Shown here piece by piece: positions 27,002-36,012 of a stretch of 64,000 nucleotides of DNA. The stretch is from positions 62,001 to 126,000 of the forward strand of contig NZ_CP161805.1 of NCBI RefSeq assembly GCF_040801785.1. The letters are read 5' to 3'. The stretch is from Sulfitobacter sp. LCG007 (GTDB lineage: Bacteria; Pseudomonadota; Alphaproteobacteria; Rhodobacterales; Rhodobacteraceae). How positions within the stretch are numbered: the first letter of the stretch is position 1; the number at the start of each line of letters is the position of its first letter. The position numbers and the translations under genes were made by a program. Under the pieces are notes generated by a model. The model had not been told where the DNA came from, ran no database searches, and saw only the letters and a program-made list of their open reading frames with translations.

Positions 27002-27656
27002 ACGTCGCCGCCCCGATGACGGGTATCACGAGGTTCACCAGCGGAATCGAGAGCGGCATCGCCATCAGCACGCCGGCCGCCCAGATCGTCAGCAGGTACC
27101 TGCGGCGAAGCACCTTGGCCTGCGCGCGCCCAACGCGGCGAATGGCGGCGAGGGTGAAGTATTCCCGTCCCAGCAGAAATCCGTTGAGTGACCAGAATAT
27201 CAGCGGCGCGAAGGGCGCGAACAGGATGTAGAGCACCAGCGCGACGGCGTTGGCGGCGATGAGCACCCCGAGGAACGAGACGGAGTCCCGCAGACCGTCC
27301 AGAAACGAAACCGGGTCCGCCGGTGGCAGGGAAGGATAGTTTACCTCCTCGACAGCCTCGGCCACGCGGTCCAGAAAAAGCGATGTGATCGCGGAGGCGA
27401 CAGGCACCATGAGGAAGGTCGACAGGAGCAGCATCACCAGCACCGAGCCCCACCCGGCGGCATCGTCGAGCCACCCGACCTCACCGACGAAGGGAATCGT
27501 TACCTGATCCCCGACGAGCTGGATCATCAGCCAGGCAAAACCCGCCGTCGCGGCGATCAGCAGTCCGAGGCTCAGCCCGATGCCGGTCAGCAGGACGCCC
27601 CGGAATCGCGGATCCCCGATCTGGCCGAGCGCGGCGAAGAAGGCGGTCAGGATCAT
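26931..27656 (-). CDS. EI24/CysZ-like integral membrane protein
   Basis: This 241-residue protein has about five membrane segments and the EI24-domain pattern: FLMVPVASAITSLFLDRVAEAVEEVNYP, SVSFLGVLIAANAVALVLYILFAPFAPLIFWSLNGFLLGREYFTLAAIRR and LRRRYLLTIWAAGVLMAMPLSIPLVNLVIPVIGAATFTHLYH. Family members include CysZ sulfate transporters, but no other sulfur gene is here. Its ATG overlaps the nitroreductase stop (ATGA), so the two are coupled. Its 3' end overlaps the convergent DUF1467 gene by 71 bp. Confidence 0.83.
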   Translation of the reverse strand: MILTAFFAALGQIGDPRFRGVLLTGIGLSLGLLIAATAGFAWLMIQLVGDQVTIPFVGEVGWLDDAAGWGSVLVMLLLSTFLMVPVASAITSLFLDRVAEAVEEVNYPSLPPADPVSFLDGLRDSVSFLGVLIAANAVALVLYILFAPFAPLIFWSLNGFLLGREYFTLAAIRRVGRAQAKVLRRRYLLTIWAAGVLMAMPLSIPLVNLVIPVIGAATFTHLYHLLTGAAPSAATSPDRAR

Positions 27657-28249
27657 TCGTCGATCCAGGTCGTGATGGACGCGATGTCGGGTCGGGGCCG
27701 GTCGGGCACGGCGCTGGTGGGGGTGCCGATATGGATGAAGCCCGCCACCCTTTCGTGATCCGCCAGTCCGAGCGCGTCCCGCATCCATTCCCTGTCATGG
27801 CTCGGCCAGCCCGACAGCCAGTTCGCACCCCAACCCGCGGCCAGCGCCGCGTTGAGCAGCGACAGGCAGACCGCGCCCGCCGAATAGGTCTGTTCCAGGG
27901 CCGGCACCTTGTCGGATTCGCGCTGCACCTCGATGACGGCGACCGCGAGAAGACCCTGGTCGAACTGGCTCCGCCCCTTGGCCGTGCGAAGGTCGTCAAA
28001 GCCCTCTGCACGGGCGCGGGCCTCGGCGGTGTCAGCCAGGCGGGCCATCGCGTTGCGGCGGATCACCATGAAGCGCCAGGGCTCGAGCTTGCCGTGATCG
28101 GGGCATCTTGCTGCTGCGGAAAGCAGCAGCGTGAGCGCTTGATCATCCGGAACCGGCGCCTGCAGGGTCTTGGCCGGAACGGACCGGCGGGTGAGCAGGA
28201 AGTCGAGCGCGGCGGGGCGAATATCGGGGCGGGAGGTCATGTCGTCCAT
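27653..28249 (-). CDS. Nitroreductase family oxidoreductase
   Basis: This about 198-residue flavoprotein has FLLTRRSVPAKTL (FMN phosphate-binding arginines), CPDHGKLEPWRFMVI, AVCLSLLNAALAAGWGANWLSGW and a late GFIHIGT, as in the YdjA-like small nitroreductases. It reduces nitro compounds or quinones with NAD(P)H; the physiological substrate is unknown. The start is ambiguous: the ATG at 28249 or the one at 28240, neither with a strong ribosome binding site. It is coupled to the EI24-family gene downstream. Confidence 0.87.
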   Translation of the reverse strand: MDDMTSRPDIRPAALDFLLTRRSVPAKTLQAPVPDDQALTLLLSAAARCPDHGKLEPWRFMVIRRNAMARLADTAEARARAEGFDDLRTAKGRSQFDQGLLAVAVIEVQRESDKVPALEQTYSAGAVCLSLLNAALAAGWGANWLSGWPSHDREWMRDALGLADHERVAGFIHIGTPTSAVPDRPRPDIASITTWIDE

Positions 28250-28550
28250 GAATGTGATTTCTGTCGCCTGACGCCTGAATTCAAGAAAAATGTGCTTGTG
28301 CACGGATGACATGCCCGGATTCCGGGCCCCCGAGGCAAATGGTCCCGAGCAAACCGGTCCTCCCTTTTTCGCCGGCCTTCTGTGGGTAGAGGCAGCGAGC
28401 GCGTGTCCTCTGGTGGCGGAGATTGCTGCAAACTTGGGCAACATCCTGCCTGCGGCCAGGTGTAACGCCGCTTTGATGATCATTCTCCCTCGGGTTAGGT
28501 GTACAATTATCGTCTACGGTGAGTATTGGTAACAAAAACGGAGGTCTTTC
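28250..28550. other. 301-bp divergent intergenic region
   Basis: This gap separates the nitroreductase gene (minus) from a membrane-protein gene (plus). I see no credible ORF in it. It becomes AT-richer toward the plus-strand gene, with a TACAAT at 28502-28507 that could be a -10 element and an ACGGAGG ribosome binding site just before the ATG at 28551. No clear -35 is visible. Confidence 0.5.
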
Positions 28551-29195
28551 ATGCCCCGGCAAATCAGGCATTTCGAAGCAACGAACACTATTCTGAACTG
28601 GTGGTGGGTTGGCGTCGCGGGACTCATGGCGTCCGCTGCAACTATGGCGACCGCCGATGGCGCCTCGCTGGCAAGCCCGATGATCGTGATGGCCGGCGCG
28701 GCCGGTGCGCTTGCGGGCATCGGTCTTCACGAGATCCATGTCGAGAAGAACCCTTTCTGGGTTCGTCGGCGCATCTTCGGCTTGCAGCGTGGCGGCCTGA
28801 TCAACTCGGTCGGCATCGGTGCGCTGGTCTGCGCTTCCGCGCTTTTCCTTCTGGGTCTCTTCAGGGCCTCTGCGAACGAGCAGGGGATGTTCACCCTGAT
28901 GGCCGGGGCCAGCGCGCTTTTCTATTTCGGCGTCGTCTACTGGGTCTGCGGCTGGATCGTGCTGTCGCGTGCCCGCGAACGGTTGCGCGGCGCGGATACG
29001 CTTCAGCGCCATGTCTGGCGGACGGACTATGAAACCGACGGACCGGCCTTCAGCCGCGGCGTCGAAGATCTGGATCTGCTGGACGCTTCCTGCGAAGACG
29101 GCCCGGAACCGGCGCCTGCCGCAGCACGCTCCGCCATGCGCGACCCTGAAACCTCCGGGGCCGCTGCCAAGGGTCGGCAGACCCAGGCGGCCTGA
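28551..29195 (+). CDS. Hypothetical four-helix membrane protein
   Basis: A 214-residue protein with four predicted membrane helices (about 16-34, 42-60, 84-105 and 113-138) and a soluble acidic C-terminal tail from about 140 onward (SRGVEDLDLLDASCEDGPEPAPAA). An ACGGAGG ribosome binding site supports the start at 28551. I do not recognise the family. It is convergent with trpS, 28 bp apart. Confidence 0.7.
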   Translation: MPRQIRHFEATNTILNWWWVGVAGLMASAATMATADGASLASPMIVMAGAAGALAGIGLHEIHVEKNPFWVRRRIFGLQRGGLINSVGIGALVCASALFLLGLFRASANEQGMFTLMAGASALFYFGVVYWVCGWIVLSRARERLRGADTLQRHVWRTDYETDGPAFSRGVEDLDLLDASCEDGPEPAPAAARSAMRDPETSGAAAKGRQTQAA

Positions 29196-29223
29196 TTACC
29201 CAAGTGCTCCAGGGCGTGCACGC

Positions 29224-30240
29224 CTAGCGCAGCATCCCCACGATCTCGTAGGTCTTCTCGAGGATCGGAACGGTTATTTCGCGCGCCTGCTCTGCCCCGC
29301 GTGCGAGGATGCGGTCGATTTCCGCAGGGTCCTGCATGAGCCGGGCCATCTCGGTCGAGATGGGGGAAAGTTTTGCGACCGCCAGCTCCGCGAGCATCGG
29401 CTTGAATTCCGAGAAGGACTTGCCGCCGAGCTCGCCCAGCACCGCATCGACGCCCCGATCGCTGAGGGCCGCGTAGATGTTGACGAGATTGCGCGCCTCG
29501 GGCCGCTCCGCCAGCCCCGCCGCCTCCGAGGGCAGCGCCTCGGGGTCGGTCTTCGCCTTGCGGATTTTCCTCGCGATGGTGTCGGCGTCGTCGGTCATGT
29601 TGATCCGGCTGGCATCGGAGGGGTCCGATTTCGACATCTTCTTGGAGCCGTCACGCAGCGACATCACGCGTGTTGCCGCGCCCTCGATGACCGGCTCGGT
29701 AATCGGAAAGAAATCCACCTTGTAGTCATGGTTGAACTTCATCGCCACATCGCGCGTGAGCTCGAGGTGCTGCTTCTGGTCCTCGCCGACCGGCACATGT
29801 GTGGCGTGGTACACCAGGATATCGGCGGCCATCAGGGCAGGGTAGGCGAAAAGCCCCAGCGACGCGGCCTCGGCATTCTTGCCGGCCTTGTCCTTCCACT
29901 GTGTCATCCGGCCCATCCAGCCCATGCGGGCGACGCAGTTGAAGATCCAGGCGAGCTGAGCGTGCTCGGGAACGCGGCTCTGGTTGATCAGGATGGATTT
30001 CTCCGGGTCGATGCCGGATGCGATGAACCCCGCGGCCAGTTCACGCGTGTTGCGGGTAAGGTCGGCAGGGTCCTGCCAGACCGTGATCGCGTGCAGGTCG
30101 ACCAGGCAGTAGACCGTCTGATAGTCCTCGTCCTGCATCTGCACGAAACGCCTCAGCGCCCCGAGGTAGTTCCCAAGCGTAAGACCGCCGGAGGGCTGGA
30201 TGCCGGAAAAGACGCGCGGCGTGAAGGCGGGAGTGGTCAT
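29224..30240 (-). CDS. trpS: Tryptophanyl-tRNA synthetase
   Basis: TrpRS (338 residues) is a class I synthetase. The HIGH-like motif appears as [12 protein letters not shown] (about 18-29) and the KMSKS motif as [10 protein letters not shown] (about 200). DLHAITV and the [14 protein letters not shown] segment are further family landmarks. In many Rhodobacterales genomes trpS, murJ and glnD are close neighbours; here a rhomboid-like gene separates trpS from murJ. Upstream lies an unusual 18-bp-period direct repeat. Confidence 0.96.
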   Translation of the reverse strand: MTTPAFTPRVFSGIQPSGGLTLGNYLGALRRFVQMQDEDYQTVYCLVDLHAITVWQDPADLTRNTRELAAGFIASGIDPEKSILINQSRVPEHAQLAWIFNCVARMGWMGRMTQWKDKAGKNAEAASLGLFAYPALMAADILVYHATHVPVGEDQKQHLELTRDVAMKFNHDYKVDFFPITEPVIEGAATRVMSLRDGSKKMSKSDPSDASRINMTDDADTIARKIRKAKTDPEALPSEAAGLAERPEARNLVNIYAALSDRGVDAVLGELGGKSFSEFKPMLAELAVAKLSPISTEMARLMQDPAEIDRILARGAEQAREITVPILEKTYEIVGMLR

Positions 30241-30267
30241 GGCGGGCTCCTCGTCGGGGCTTCGGGG

Positions 30268-30301
30268 CTGGTCTTGAGGTCTGCACTGGTCTTAAGGTCT
30301 G
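30268..30301. repeat. Two-copy direct repeat upstream of trpS
   Basis: CTGGTCTTGAGGTCTG (30268-30283) is repeated as CTGGTCTTAAGGTCTG (30286-30301), one mismatch in 16 bp, with an 18-bp period. It lies 28-61 bp upstream of the trpS start, within its probable promoter or leader. It could be a pair of regulator half-sites or a simple local duplication. Confidence 0.7.
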
Positions 30302-30370
30302 GGCCGGATTATCCAAGGGTCAGAGTGCCGTCAAGGAATGGCGCCTGCCCCCGGTCCCAGCGAGCGATCC

Positions 30371-31057
30371 ATGAGCCATCCCGACGATTCCTCTCCGGTC
30401 AACCCGCTGCCGCCCTTCGTGTGGCTGCTGTTTGCGGGTGTCGCGCTGCCGGAACTGGCCTTCAGTCTCGGCGCACGGGGGCTGGTCGGCGGGCCGCAAG
30501 CGATCGGCTGGCGCCTCGCCGCGCTGGAGCGCTACGGGTTCTCGGGCGACGTGCTGAACTGGATGATCGACAGCGGGCGCTGGCCGCTCGAGCAGGTGCA
30601 GCGGCTGGTGACATATGCCTTCGTTCACCCGGCATTCTCTGCGACGCTATTCGCTGCGGTCATGCTGCTGGCGCTGGGGAAGCTGGTCGCTGAAGCCATG
30701 GGGCAAGGCGCGGTGCTGGCCATCTTCTTCGGCAGCGCCATTTTCGGGGCAGCCTGTTACGGCTTGATCGCTCCTGGTCCGGCATTTCTCGCGGGGGCCT
30801 TCCCATCCGTCTACGGGCTGATCGGGGCCTATACCCATCTGCTCTGGCACCGTCTCGCACGCGGGGGTGGCCAGCCGCTGCAGGCCTTCCGCCTCATCGC
30901 CCTGCTCATGGGGTTCCGGCTGGTCTGGTCGGTTTTCGTCGATTTCGGGATGGACTGGATCGCCGAACTCGCGGGTTTTGCCTTCGGCTATCTCGCCTCG
31001 AACCTGCTCGCCCCGGGTGCGATGGCCCGCGTCGCAGCCCGGATGCGGCGGGACTGA
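30371..31057 (+). CDS. Rhomboid-fold membrane protein lacking catalytic residues
   Basis: This 228-residue protein has about six membrane helices and aligns by eye to GlpG. RLVTYAFVHPAFSATLFA (78-95) matches the TM2 RYFTHALMHFSLMHILFN, GAFPSVYGLIGAY (142-154) the TM4 GLSGVVYALMGY, and DWIAELAGFAFGY (195-207) the TM6 NGAHIAGLAVGL. In this alignment the catalytic Ser is Phe144, the catalytic His is Glu199, and the oxyanion His/Asn are Ala91 and Ala95. It is therefore predicted to be an inactive pseudorhomboid. Start at 30371 (MSHPDDSSPV) is the first sensible ATG. Confidence 0.8.
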   Translation: MSHPDDSSPVNPLPPFVWLLFAGVALPELAFSLGARGLVGGPQAIGWRLAALERYGFSGDVLNWMIDSGRWPLEQVQRLVTYAFVHPAFSATLFAAVMLLALGKLVAEAMGQGAVLAIFFGSAIFGAACYGLIAPGPAFLAGAFPSVYGLIGAYTHLLWHRLARGGGQPLQAFRLIALLMGFRLVWSVFVDFGMDWIAELAGFAFGYLASNLLAPGAMARVAARMRRD

Positions 31058-31070
31058 CAGGGCGACAGCG

Positions 31071-32666
31071 TCAGCCGCTGCGCTTCATCGAGGCGCGGAA
31101 TTCGGCAAGGCGGAAGGCGCCGATCATCTGGCCGGCTCCGAAATAGGTCACGATCCCGATCCCCACGAGGACCGCAAGGGCAAGGACGCGCCAGCCCGGC
31201 GAGCCGAGCGCGGGGCCAAGGACGAGGGCCGACAGCCACAGGACGGCTCCCATGATCGCCGAGGCGCCGAGGATGCGCCAGATCCGGCGGCGGAAGCGGT
31301 CGTCGAAACGCGCGACCTCGCCATAGCCGCGCGCGCCGGCAAAGAGCAGGACGACCATGGCCCAGCCGGCAAGGGTGGTGGCGATTGCCGGGGCGATCCA
31401 GCCGATGACCGGGGCCAGGCCGATGGCGATGGCTGCGTTGATGACCATGGCCACGACCGCGTAATGGAACGGACGGCGGGTGTCCTCGCGGGCGAAATAG
31501 AGCGGCTGCAGGATCTTCTGCAACACGAACGCAGGCAGGCCGAGCCCGTAGACGGCCACCGCGACGGCGATGGCGGCGGCATCGTCCACCCCGGTCGCGC
31601 CCCGCTGGTAAAGCACCGACGACAGCGGGAAGGGGATCACCATCAGCGCCACGGCGGAGGGGATGGTCAGCGCCAGCGCAACCTCTGCGGCCCGGCTCAG
31701 CGCGTGGCGGGCACCCGTATCGTCCCGGGCTTTCAGCCGACGGGAGAGATCGGGCAGGAGCACGACGCCCACGGCAATGCCGACGACCCCGAGAGGAAGC
31801 TGGTAGAGCCGGTCGGCATAGGAAAGCCAGGCAACCGCATGATCGAAGAAGCTTGCCACCTGGCGTCCGACGAGCAGGTTGATCTGCACAACGCCCCCCG
31901 CAAGGGCCGCGGGGGCGGCGATGATCGCGAGGCGCCTGAGCTCCGGCGTCAACCGCGGGCGGCGGCGCAGGCGCAGCCGGAACCCGGCGCGCGACGCCGC
32001 CCACCAGACCAGCGCGAGCTGGGCGGCGCCGGCAAAGGGCACGGAGAGGGCGAGCGTATCGCCGACGCGCAGCCCCAGCGCCTCGTCAAGCCCGAGGCCA
32101 AGCGCATCGGACACTGGGCGTCCCAGCGCCGCGCTGCCGATGATGGCGAGGATGAAGATCAGGTTCAACACCACCGGAGCGGCGGCGGCGGCCATGAACC
32201 GCCCGGTCGCATTCAGCACCCCCGACACCAGCGCGGCGAGCGAGATGAACAGGATATAGGGAAAGGCGAGGCGGCCGTATTCGACGGCGAGATCGAACCG
32301 CTCGTCCCCGATGAAACCGGAAGCCATGAGCGTGACCAGCAGCGGCATGGCGACGATGCCGAGCACGGTGAAGACCGTCAGGATGAATGTCATCCCGACA
32401 AAGGCGTCCTGCGCGAACTCCTCGGCGCCTTCTCCCGCTTCAAGGCGCTTGGAGAACATCGGCACGAAGGCCATGTTGAAGGCCCCTTCCGCGAAGAAGC
32501 GGCGGAACATATTGGGCAGGGCGAAGGCCACCAGGAAGGCTTCGGCGATGGGGCCCGAACCGAGATAGGCGGCGATCATGACGTCGCGGACGAAGCCGAG
32601 AACGCGGCTCAGCAGGGTCCAGATACCGACCGTGAAGAAGCCTGCCATCAGGCGGATGGGTTTCAA
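31071..32666 (-). CDS. murJ: Lipid II flippase MurJ
   Basis: MurJ (531 residues, about 14 membrane helices) flips lipid-linked peptidoglycan precursor to the periplasm. Recognisable are RLMAGFFTVGIWTLLSRVLGFVRDVMIAAYLG at the N-terminus, FALPNMFRRFFAEGAFNMAFVPMFSK (around 48-73) with the essential arginine region, and VVLLPDLSRRL. The start is a TTG at 32666 with a weak AAGGGG upstream. It ends 14 bp from the convergent rhomboid-like gene. Confidence 0.95.
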   Translation of the reverse strand: MKPIRLMAGFFTVGIWTLLSRVLGFVRDVMIAAYLGSGPIAEAFLVAFALPNMFRRFFAEGAFNMAFVPMFSKRLEAGEGAEEFAQDAFVGMTFILTVFTVLGIVAMPLLVTLMASGFIGDERFDLAVEYGRLAFPYILFISLAALVSGVLNATGRFMAAAAAPVVLNLIFILAIIGSAALGRPVSDALGLGLDEALGLRVGDTLALSVPFAGAAQLALVWWAASRAGFRLRLRRRPRLTPELRRLAIIAAPAALAGGVVQINLLVGRQVASFFDHAVAWLSYADRLYQLPLGVVGIAVGVVLLPDLSRRLKARDDTGARHALSRAAEVALALTIPSAVALMVIPFPLSSVLYQRGATGVDDAAAIAVAVAVYGLGLPAFVLQKILQPLYFAREDTRRPFHYAVVAMVINAAIAIGLAPVIGWIAPAIATTLAGWAMVVLLFAGARGYGEVARFDDRFRRRIWRILGASAIMGAVLWLSALVLGPALGSPGWRVLALAVLVGIGIVTYFGAGQMIGAFRLAEFRASMKRSG

Positions 32667-32873
32667 GGATCGGCCCCTTCTGCGAAACGCCCTTTCGCCG
32701 GTTGCTATCCGAGCCCGCGGGCCGGCGCAAGAAAGCTCGGGGGGCAGGCGGGGGCGCGGGGATGCCGCACATCGGGTGGATCGCCGGAGGTCGGCCCTGT
32801 CTTGCCATGCGGCAGGCGACCGTGCGGACTGCGGGGCGCAAATTGCGTCAAAGAGGCGTCCGGATGCCTATCG

Positions 32874-33608
32874 TCATGCCCTGCGCCGACATAGTCCCAT
32901 CCAGCAGAGGGCAATCGCCAGCAGCGGAAGGCTTGCCGGGACCGGCACGACGGCCACCGCGGTCGGGACGGCCAGCCCGCCGACATCGAACCGGTATTCC
33001 CGGCCCGGCACCGGATCACCAAGGGCGGTGGCGAAAATGCTCAGTCGCCCGGTATTCTCGAACTTCGTCGCATCGGTCTTCAACGAGAAAAAGTAGCTTT
33101 CCTCTTGCGGTCCGACGAAACTGTTGTTGATGAAGAGCGGAAAGCCGAAGTCGAAGCTCAGCATGTCACCGCCGGCGGACCTCGATCCGTTGGTCGGACC
33201 CCGATCTCCGAGACCGTCGGTCCGGTAAGTCGCATCTATCTCAAAATCGCCGAAGCCCCAGATATCGACGCGATTTACCAGCAATGGATAGGGCGTCACG
33301 TTCCGCGAGAACATGATGCGCGGCGCGAAGATCATCGTACCATCCGCATCGGACCTGACAACGCGGTTCTGAACGTTGAAATCCGCGAAGTTGAAAAACG
33401 GAGCGGCTTCGGGCGGCACCTGCTGCTCGTTCGTAACCAGCATCTGATCCTGTTGCACGACGCCGCCCAGTTCCGGGTGACTGGCTGCCGTCGAGCCGTT
33501 CATGAGGATCGTGTCGCCGGGGGCAAGCGTTGCCGCGTCTGCATCGGCCACGGCCAGTCCGGAAGCGAATGCCAGGACCGTCAGACATGTAACAATTTTC
33601 GTTTTCAT
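32874..33608 (-). CDS. VPLPA-CTERM sorted exported protein
   Basis: This 244-residue protein has a signal peptide (MKTKIVTCLTVLAFASGLAVADADA) and ends with a sorting signal: VVPVPASLPLLAIALCWMGLCRRRA, meaning a VPxPA motif, a hydrophobic helix and a basic tail. This is the VPLPA-CTERM type found in Rhodobacterales, thought to be processed by an exosortase during surface or matrix export. The mature domain is beta-rich and unrecognised. The coding sequence looks less GC-rich than its neighbours, consistent with an accessory gene. Confidence 0.82.
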   Translation of the reverse strand: MKTKIVTCLTVLAFASGLAVADADAATLAPGDTILMNGSTAASHPELGGVVQQDQMLVTNEQQVPPEAAPFFNFADFNVQNRVVRSDADGTMIFAPRIMFSRNVTPYPLLVNRVDIWGFGDFEIDATYRTDGLGDRGPTNGSRSAGGDMLSFDFGFPLFINNSFVGPQEESYFFSLKTDATKFENTGRLSIFATALGDPVPGREYRFDVGGLAVPTAVAVVPVPASLPLLAIALCWMGLCRRRA

Positions 33609-33886
33609 ATGCGTCGCTCCGTCAGAAAAATCAGTGACTATTGGCTTGGTTCGCCCCGCGAAACATCGACAAACCGGGAGCGCGGGCCGTGGGCAACGAA
33701 CATTGACAAGATAATGCATCAAAGTACTCGCCTTCCGAGAACCGATCAAGGTGTGCTGATATGCCGCCAGGTGCCGGGCGGGAAAAGGCCGCGTCGCTAT
33801 CGGTCGCCCGGGCGCCACGTGGCCGGGTCATTTGACCGCGGCGGCGCGATGCGGCAGGAGAGGGGGGAGTGGCTGGAGGATTGGGC
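33609..33886. other. 278-bp divergent intergenic region
   Basis: It lies between the VPLPA-CTERM gene (minus) and the aldo/keto reductase gene (plus). It is AT-richer than its surroundings. A TTGACA occurs around 33692 but no matching -10 stands out, and I find no convincing ORF. Confidence 0.4.
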
Positions 33887-34867
33887 GTGAAGAAACGGAA
33901 ACTGGGTGTGGACGGGCCGGAGGTATCTGCGATCGGGCTGGGCTGCATGAGCTTTGCCGGGGCCTTCGGGGAGACCGACGAGGCGACCAGCCTGCGCTGT
34001 CTGGATGCGGCGCGCGCGCATGGGCTGAACTTCCTCGACACCTCCAACGTCTACGGCATGGGCCGATCCGAAACGGTGATCGGTAAATGGCTCTCTACCC
34101 GTCGGCCCGAGGTCGTGCTGGCCACGAAAGGCGGCATCGTGCGCGAGGCGCGGCGGTCCAACAACGAACCCGCGCATCTGCGCGAGGCGCTCGAGGGATC
34201 GTTGCTGCGGCTGGGGGTCGACCACGTGGATCTCTATTATATCCACCGGCGCGACCATTCGGTGCCGCTGTCCGATGTGATCGGGCTCATGGGCGATCTG
34301 GTGAAAGAGGGCAAGATCGGCGGCTACGGTCTGTCGGAGGTATCGCCCGGCACGCTGCGCGAGGCGCATGAAATCTTTCCCTGCCGCGCGGTGCAAAGCG
34401 AATATTCGCTCTGGACGCGCCTGCCCGAGCTCGGGCTGATCCGGACATGCGCGGAACTTGGCGTTGCCTTCGTGCCCTTCTCGCCGCTGGCCCGGGGCGT
34501 CTTCTCGGAAACATATCCCGATACCTCCGCAATGGCCGCGGGGGATTTCCGGTTAGAGATCCCGCGCTTTTCCGCCGACAACTATCCGCGCAATCAGGCA
34601 CTCATCGACCCTTTCAAGGGCTATGCCAGAGGTCGCGGGTTCAAGGTTTCGGAACTGGCGCTCGCCTGGGTGCTGAACCGGGGCGATCACCTGATACCGA
34701 TCCCGGGCACGCGCTCGGCCGCCCATCTGGAGGAGTGGATCGGCGCATGCGAGCTCGAGTTGACGGCCGCGGACATGGCCGAAATCGAGACCCTGCTGCC
34801 GGCCGGATTCGCCTTCGGGGACCGATATTCGGACAACCAGATGACGGCGGTCGAACGGTACTGCTAG
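33887..34867 (+). CDS. Aldo/keto reductase
   Basis: This 326-residue TIM-barrel NADPH-dependent oxidoreductase has the catalytic tetrad Asp51 and Tyr56 (LDTSNVYG), Lys81 (ATKGG) and His120 (YYIHRRD). It belongs to the YakC/IolS-like branch (GLGCMSFAGAFGE, VQSEYSLWTR, PFSPLARG, PIPGTRSAAHLEE). I chose the GTG at 33887, preceded by CTGGAGGA, which gives the family N-terminus KKRKLGVDGPEVSAIGLGCM. Substrate unknown. Confidence 0.92.
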   Translation: MKKRKLGVDGPEVSAIGLGCMSFAGAFGETDEATSLRCLDAARAHGLNFLDTSNVYGMGRSETVIGKWLSTRRPEVVLATKGGIVREARRSNNEPAHLREALEGSLLRLGVDHVDLYYIHRRDHSVPLSDVIGLMGDLVKEGKIGGYGLSEVSPGTLREAHEIFPCRAVQSEYSLWTRLPELGLIRTCAELGVAFVPFSPLARGVFSETYPDTSAMAAGDFRLEIPRFSADNYPRNQALIDPFKGYARGRGFKVSELALAWVLNRGDHLIPIPGTRSAAHLEEWIGACELELTAADMAEIETLLPAGFAFGDRYSDNQMTAVERYC

Positions 34868-34979
34868 GAGCAGGCCCCGGGCAGGTGCGGGGACGTGAGC
34901 CAATACACCCTTGAGCTGGTCGTCCGCTGCGCTAAGAGTGGACGCAAACAGGCATCAGTCGGAAACGGGAGCAGGCAGT

Positions 34980-35408
34980 ATGATCGGGGCAATTCGCGTG
35001 GCAGTCATGCTCGCTGCGATGCTGGCGCTGGCCGGCTGTGGCGGCGGCGGCAAGAAGCAGACCTCGAGCCCGGGAACCTTCATCGTCTTCTTCCAGCCCG
35101 GTACGGCGGAACTGACGCCTGAAAGCATCGCCACGCTGACCAAGGCTGCGCAGGCCGCGCTGGTACGTCAGGCGCCGATGGCCGTCATCGGTCATGCCGA
35201 CACCTATCTTCCGGACGAGGAAAGCCTTGCGCTGTCGGAAGAACGCGCGCGGGCCGTCGTCGGACGTCTCTTCGGCTACGGCATGCCCGAGGGCCGTGTG
35301 ACCTATGCGGCGCGGGGAGAACAGCTTCCCGCGGTCAGGACCGGAGACGGTGTGCGCGAGCCGCGCAACGAGCGTGCCGAGGTGATCGTCGTCGTCAATC
35401 CAAGGTGA
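34980..35408 (+). CDS. OmpA-domain lipoprotein
   Basis: A 142-residue protein with a lipoprotein signal (lipobox LALAGC, lipidated Cys20) and a compact OmpA-like domain. TFIVFFQPGTAELTPESIATL starts the domain and IGHADTYLPDEESLALSEERARAVVGRLF and the final ERAEVIVVV close it. It lacks the strict NxxLSxxRA peptidoglycan-binding pattern but keeps LSEERA. Probably anchored in the outer membrane facing peptidoglycan. Confidence 0.83.
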   Translation: MIGAIRVAVMLAAMLALAGCGGGGKKQTSSPGTFIVFFQPGTAELTPESIATLTKAAQAALVRQAPMAVIGHADTYLPDEESLALSEERARAVVGRLFGYGMPEGRVTYAARGEQLPAVRTGDGVREPRNERAEVIVVVNPR

Positions 35409-35436
35409 CGCAGGCCGAGGCGGGTCTGAACCTGCC

Positions 35437-36012
35437 TCACACGCCTTGGCCCGCGGAATATCTGCCGGTGGCACGGGGACGACCCTGCCTGCCCGGCGCG
35501 ATGTCCTGACCCAGGGTGCTCAGGTAATCCCTGACCTCGCGGAGGGAGGTAAGCCGGATCCGGGTCTTGTCCTGCGGCGCACCTTCATAAAGCCTCGCCA
35601 TCATCGACCGGTGGGAATGCCGGGTCCGCCAGATGAACTGAAGGAACGCCCAATTGAAATGCTCGGGGCAGCCGTCCGCCATGTCGGGCCGGTTGCGTCC
35701 CCAGTGGCGCAGCGTCCGGCGGCAGATCCGCACCATGCGCAGGACGGGCGGCACGTCGAGCCAGATCAGCGTGTCCGCCCGGGCAAGCCGCTCGTCCCAG
35801 GTGGCCGAATGCCCGCCCTCGAAGATCCAATCGGTGTTCTCGTGTACCTCCGAGCAGAGGATGTTCTTGTCGCGCAGGGGGCGCTCGACCCATCCCGTCA
35901 TCCAGTGGAAGTGGTCCATGTGGTAGACGGGAAGGCCGGTTCTGCGTCCCATGGCCAGAGCCAGGGTCGACTTGCCCGATCCGGGCTGGCCGATGATCAT
36001 CACACGTCGCAT
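35437..36012 (-). CDS. P-loop ATPase, adenylate-kinase/FlaR-like
   Basis: This 191-residue protein has a Walker A GQPGSGKS (8-15) and the adenylate-kinase-like pattern of the so-called topology modulation (FlaR-type) proteins: YHMDHFHWMTGW, WIFEGGHSATWDERLARADTLIWLDVP and RTLRHWGRNRPDMADGCPEHF. Such proteins are probable small-molecule or nucleotide kinases of unknown substrate. It is convergent with the OmpA-like gene. Confidence 0.82.
   Translation of the reverse strand: MRRVMIIGQPGSGKSTLALAMGRRTGLPVYHMDHFHWMTGWVERPLRDKNILCSEVHENTDWIFEGGHSATWDERLARADTLIWLDVPPVLRMVRICRRTLRHWGRNRPDMADGCPEHFNWAFLQFIWRTRHSHRSMMARLYEGAPQDKTRIRLTSLREVRDYLSTLGQDIAPGRQGRPRATGRYSAGQGV

Noticed and set aside
28502-28507. 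A complete sigma-70 promoter for the four-helix membrane protein
   Set aside because: TACAAT is a fair -10 but no -35 lies at 16-18 bp, so only the -10 is mentioned.
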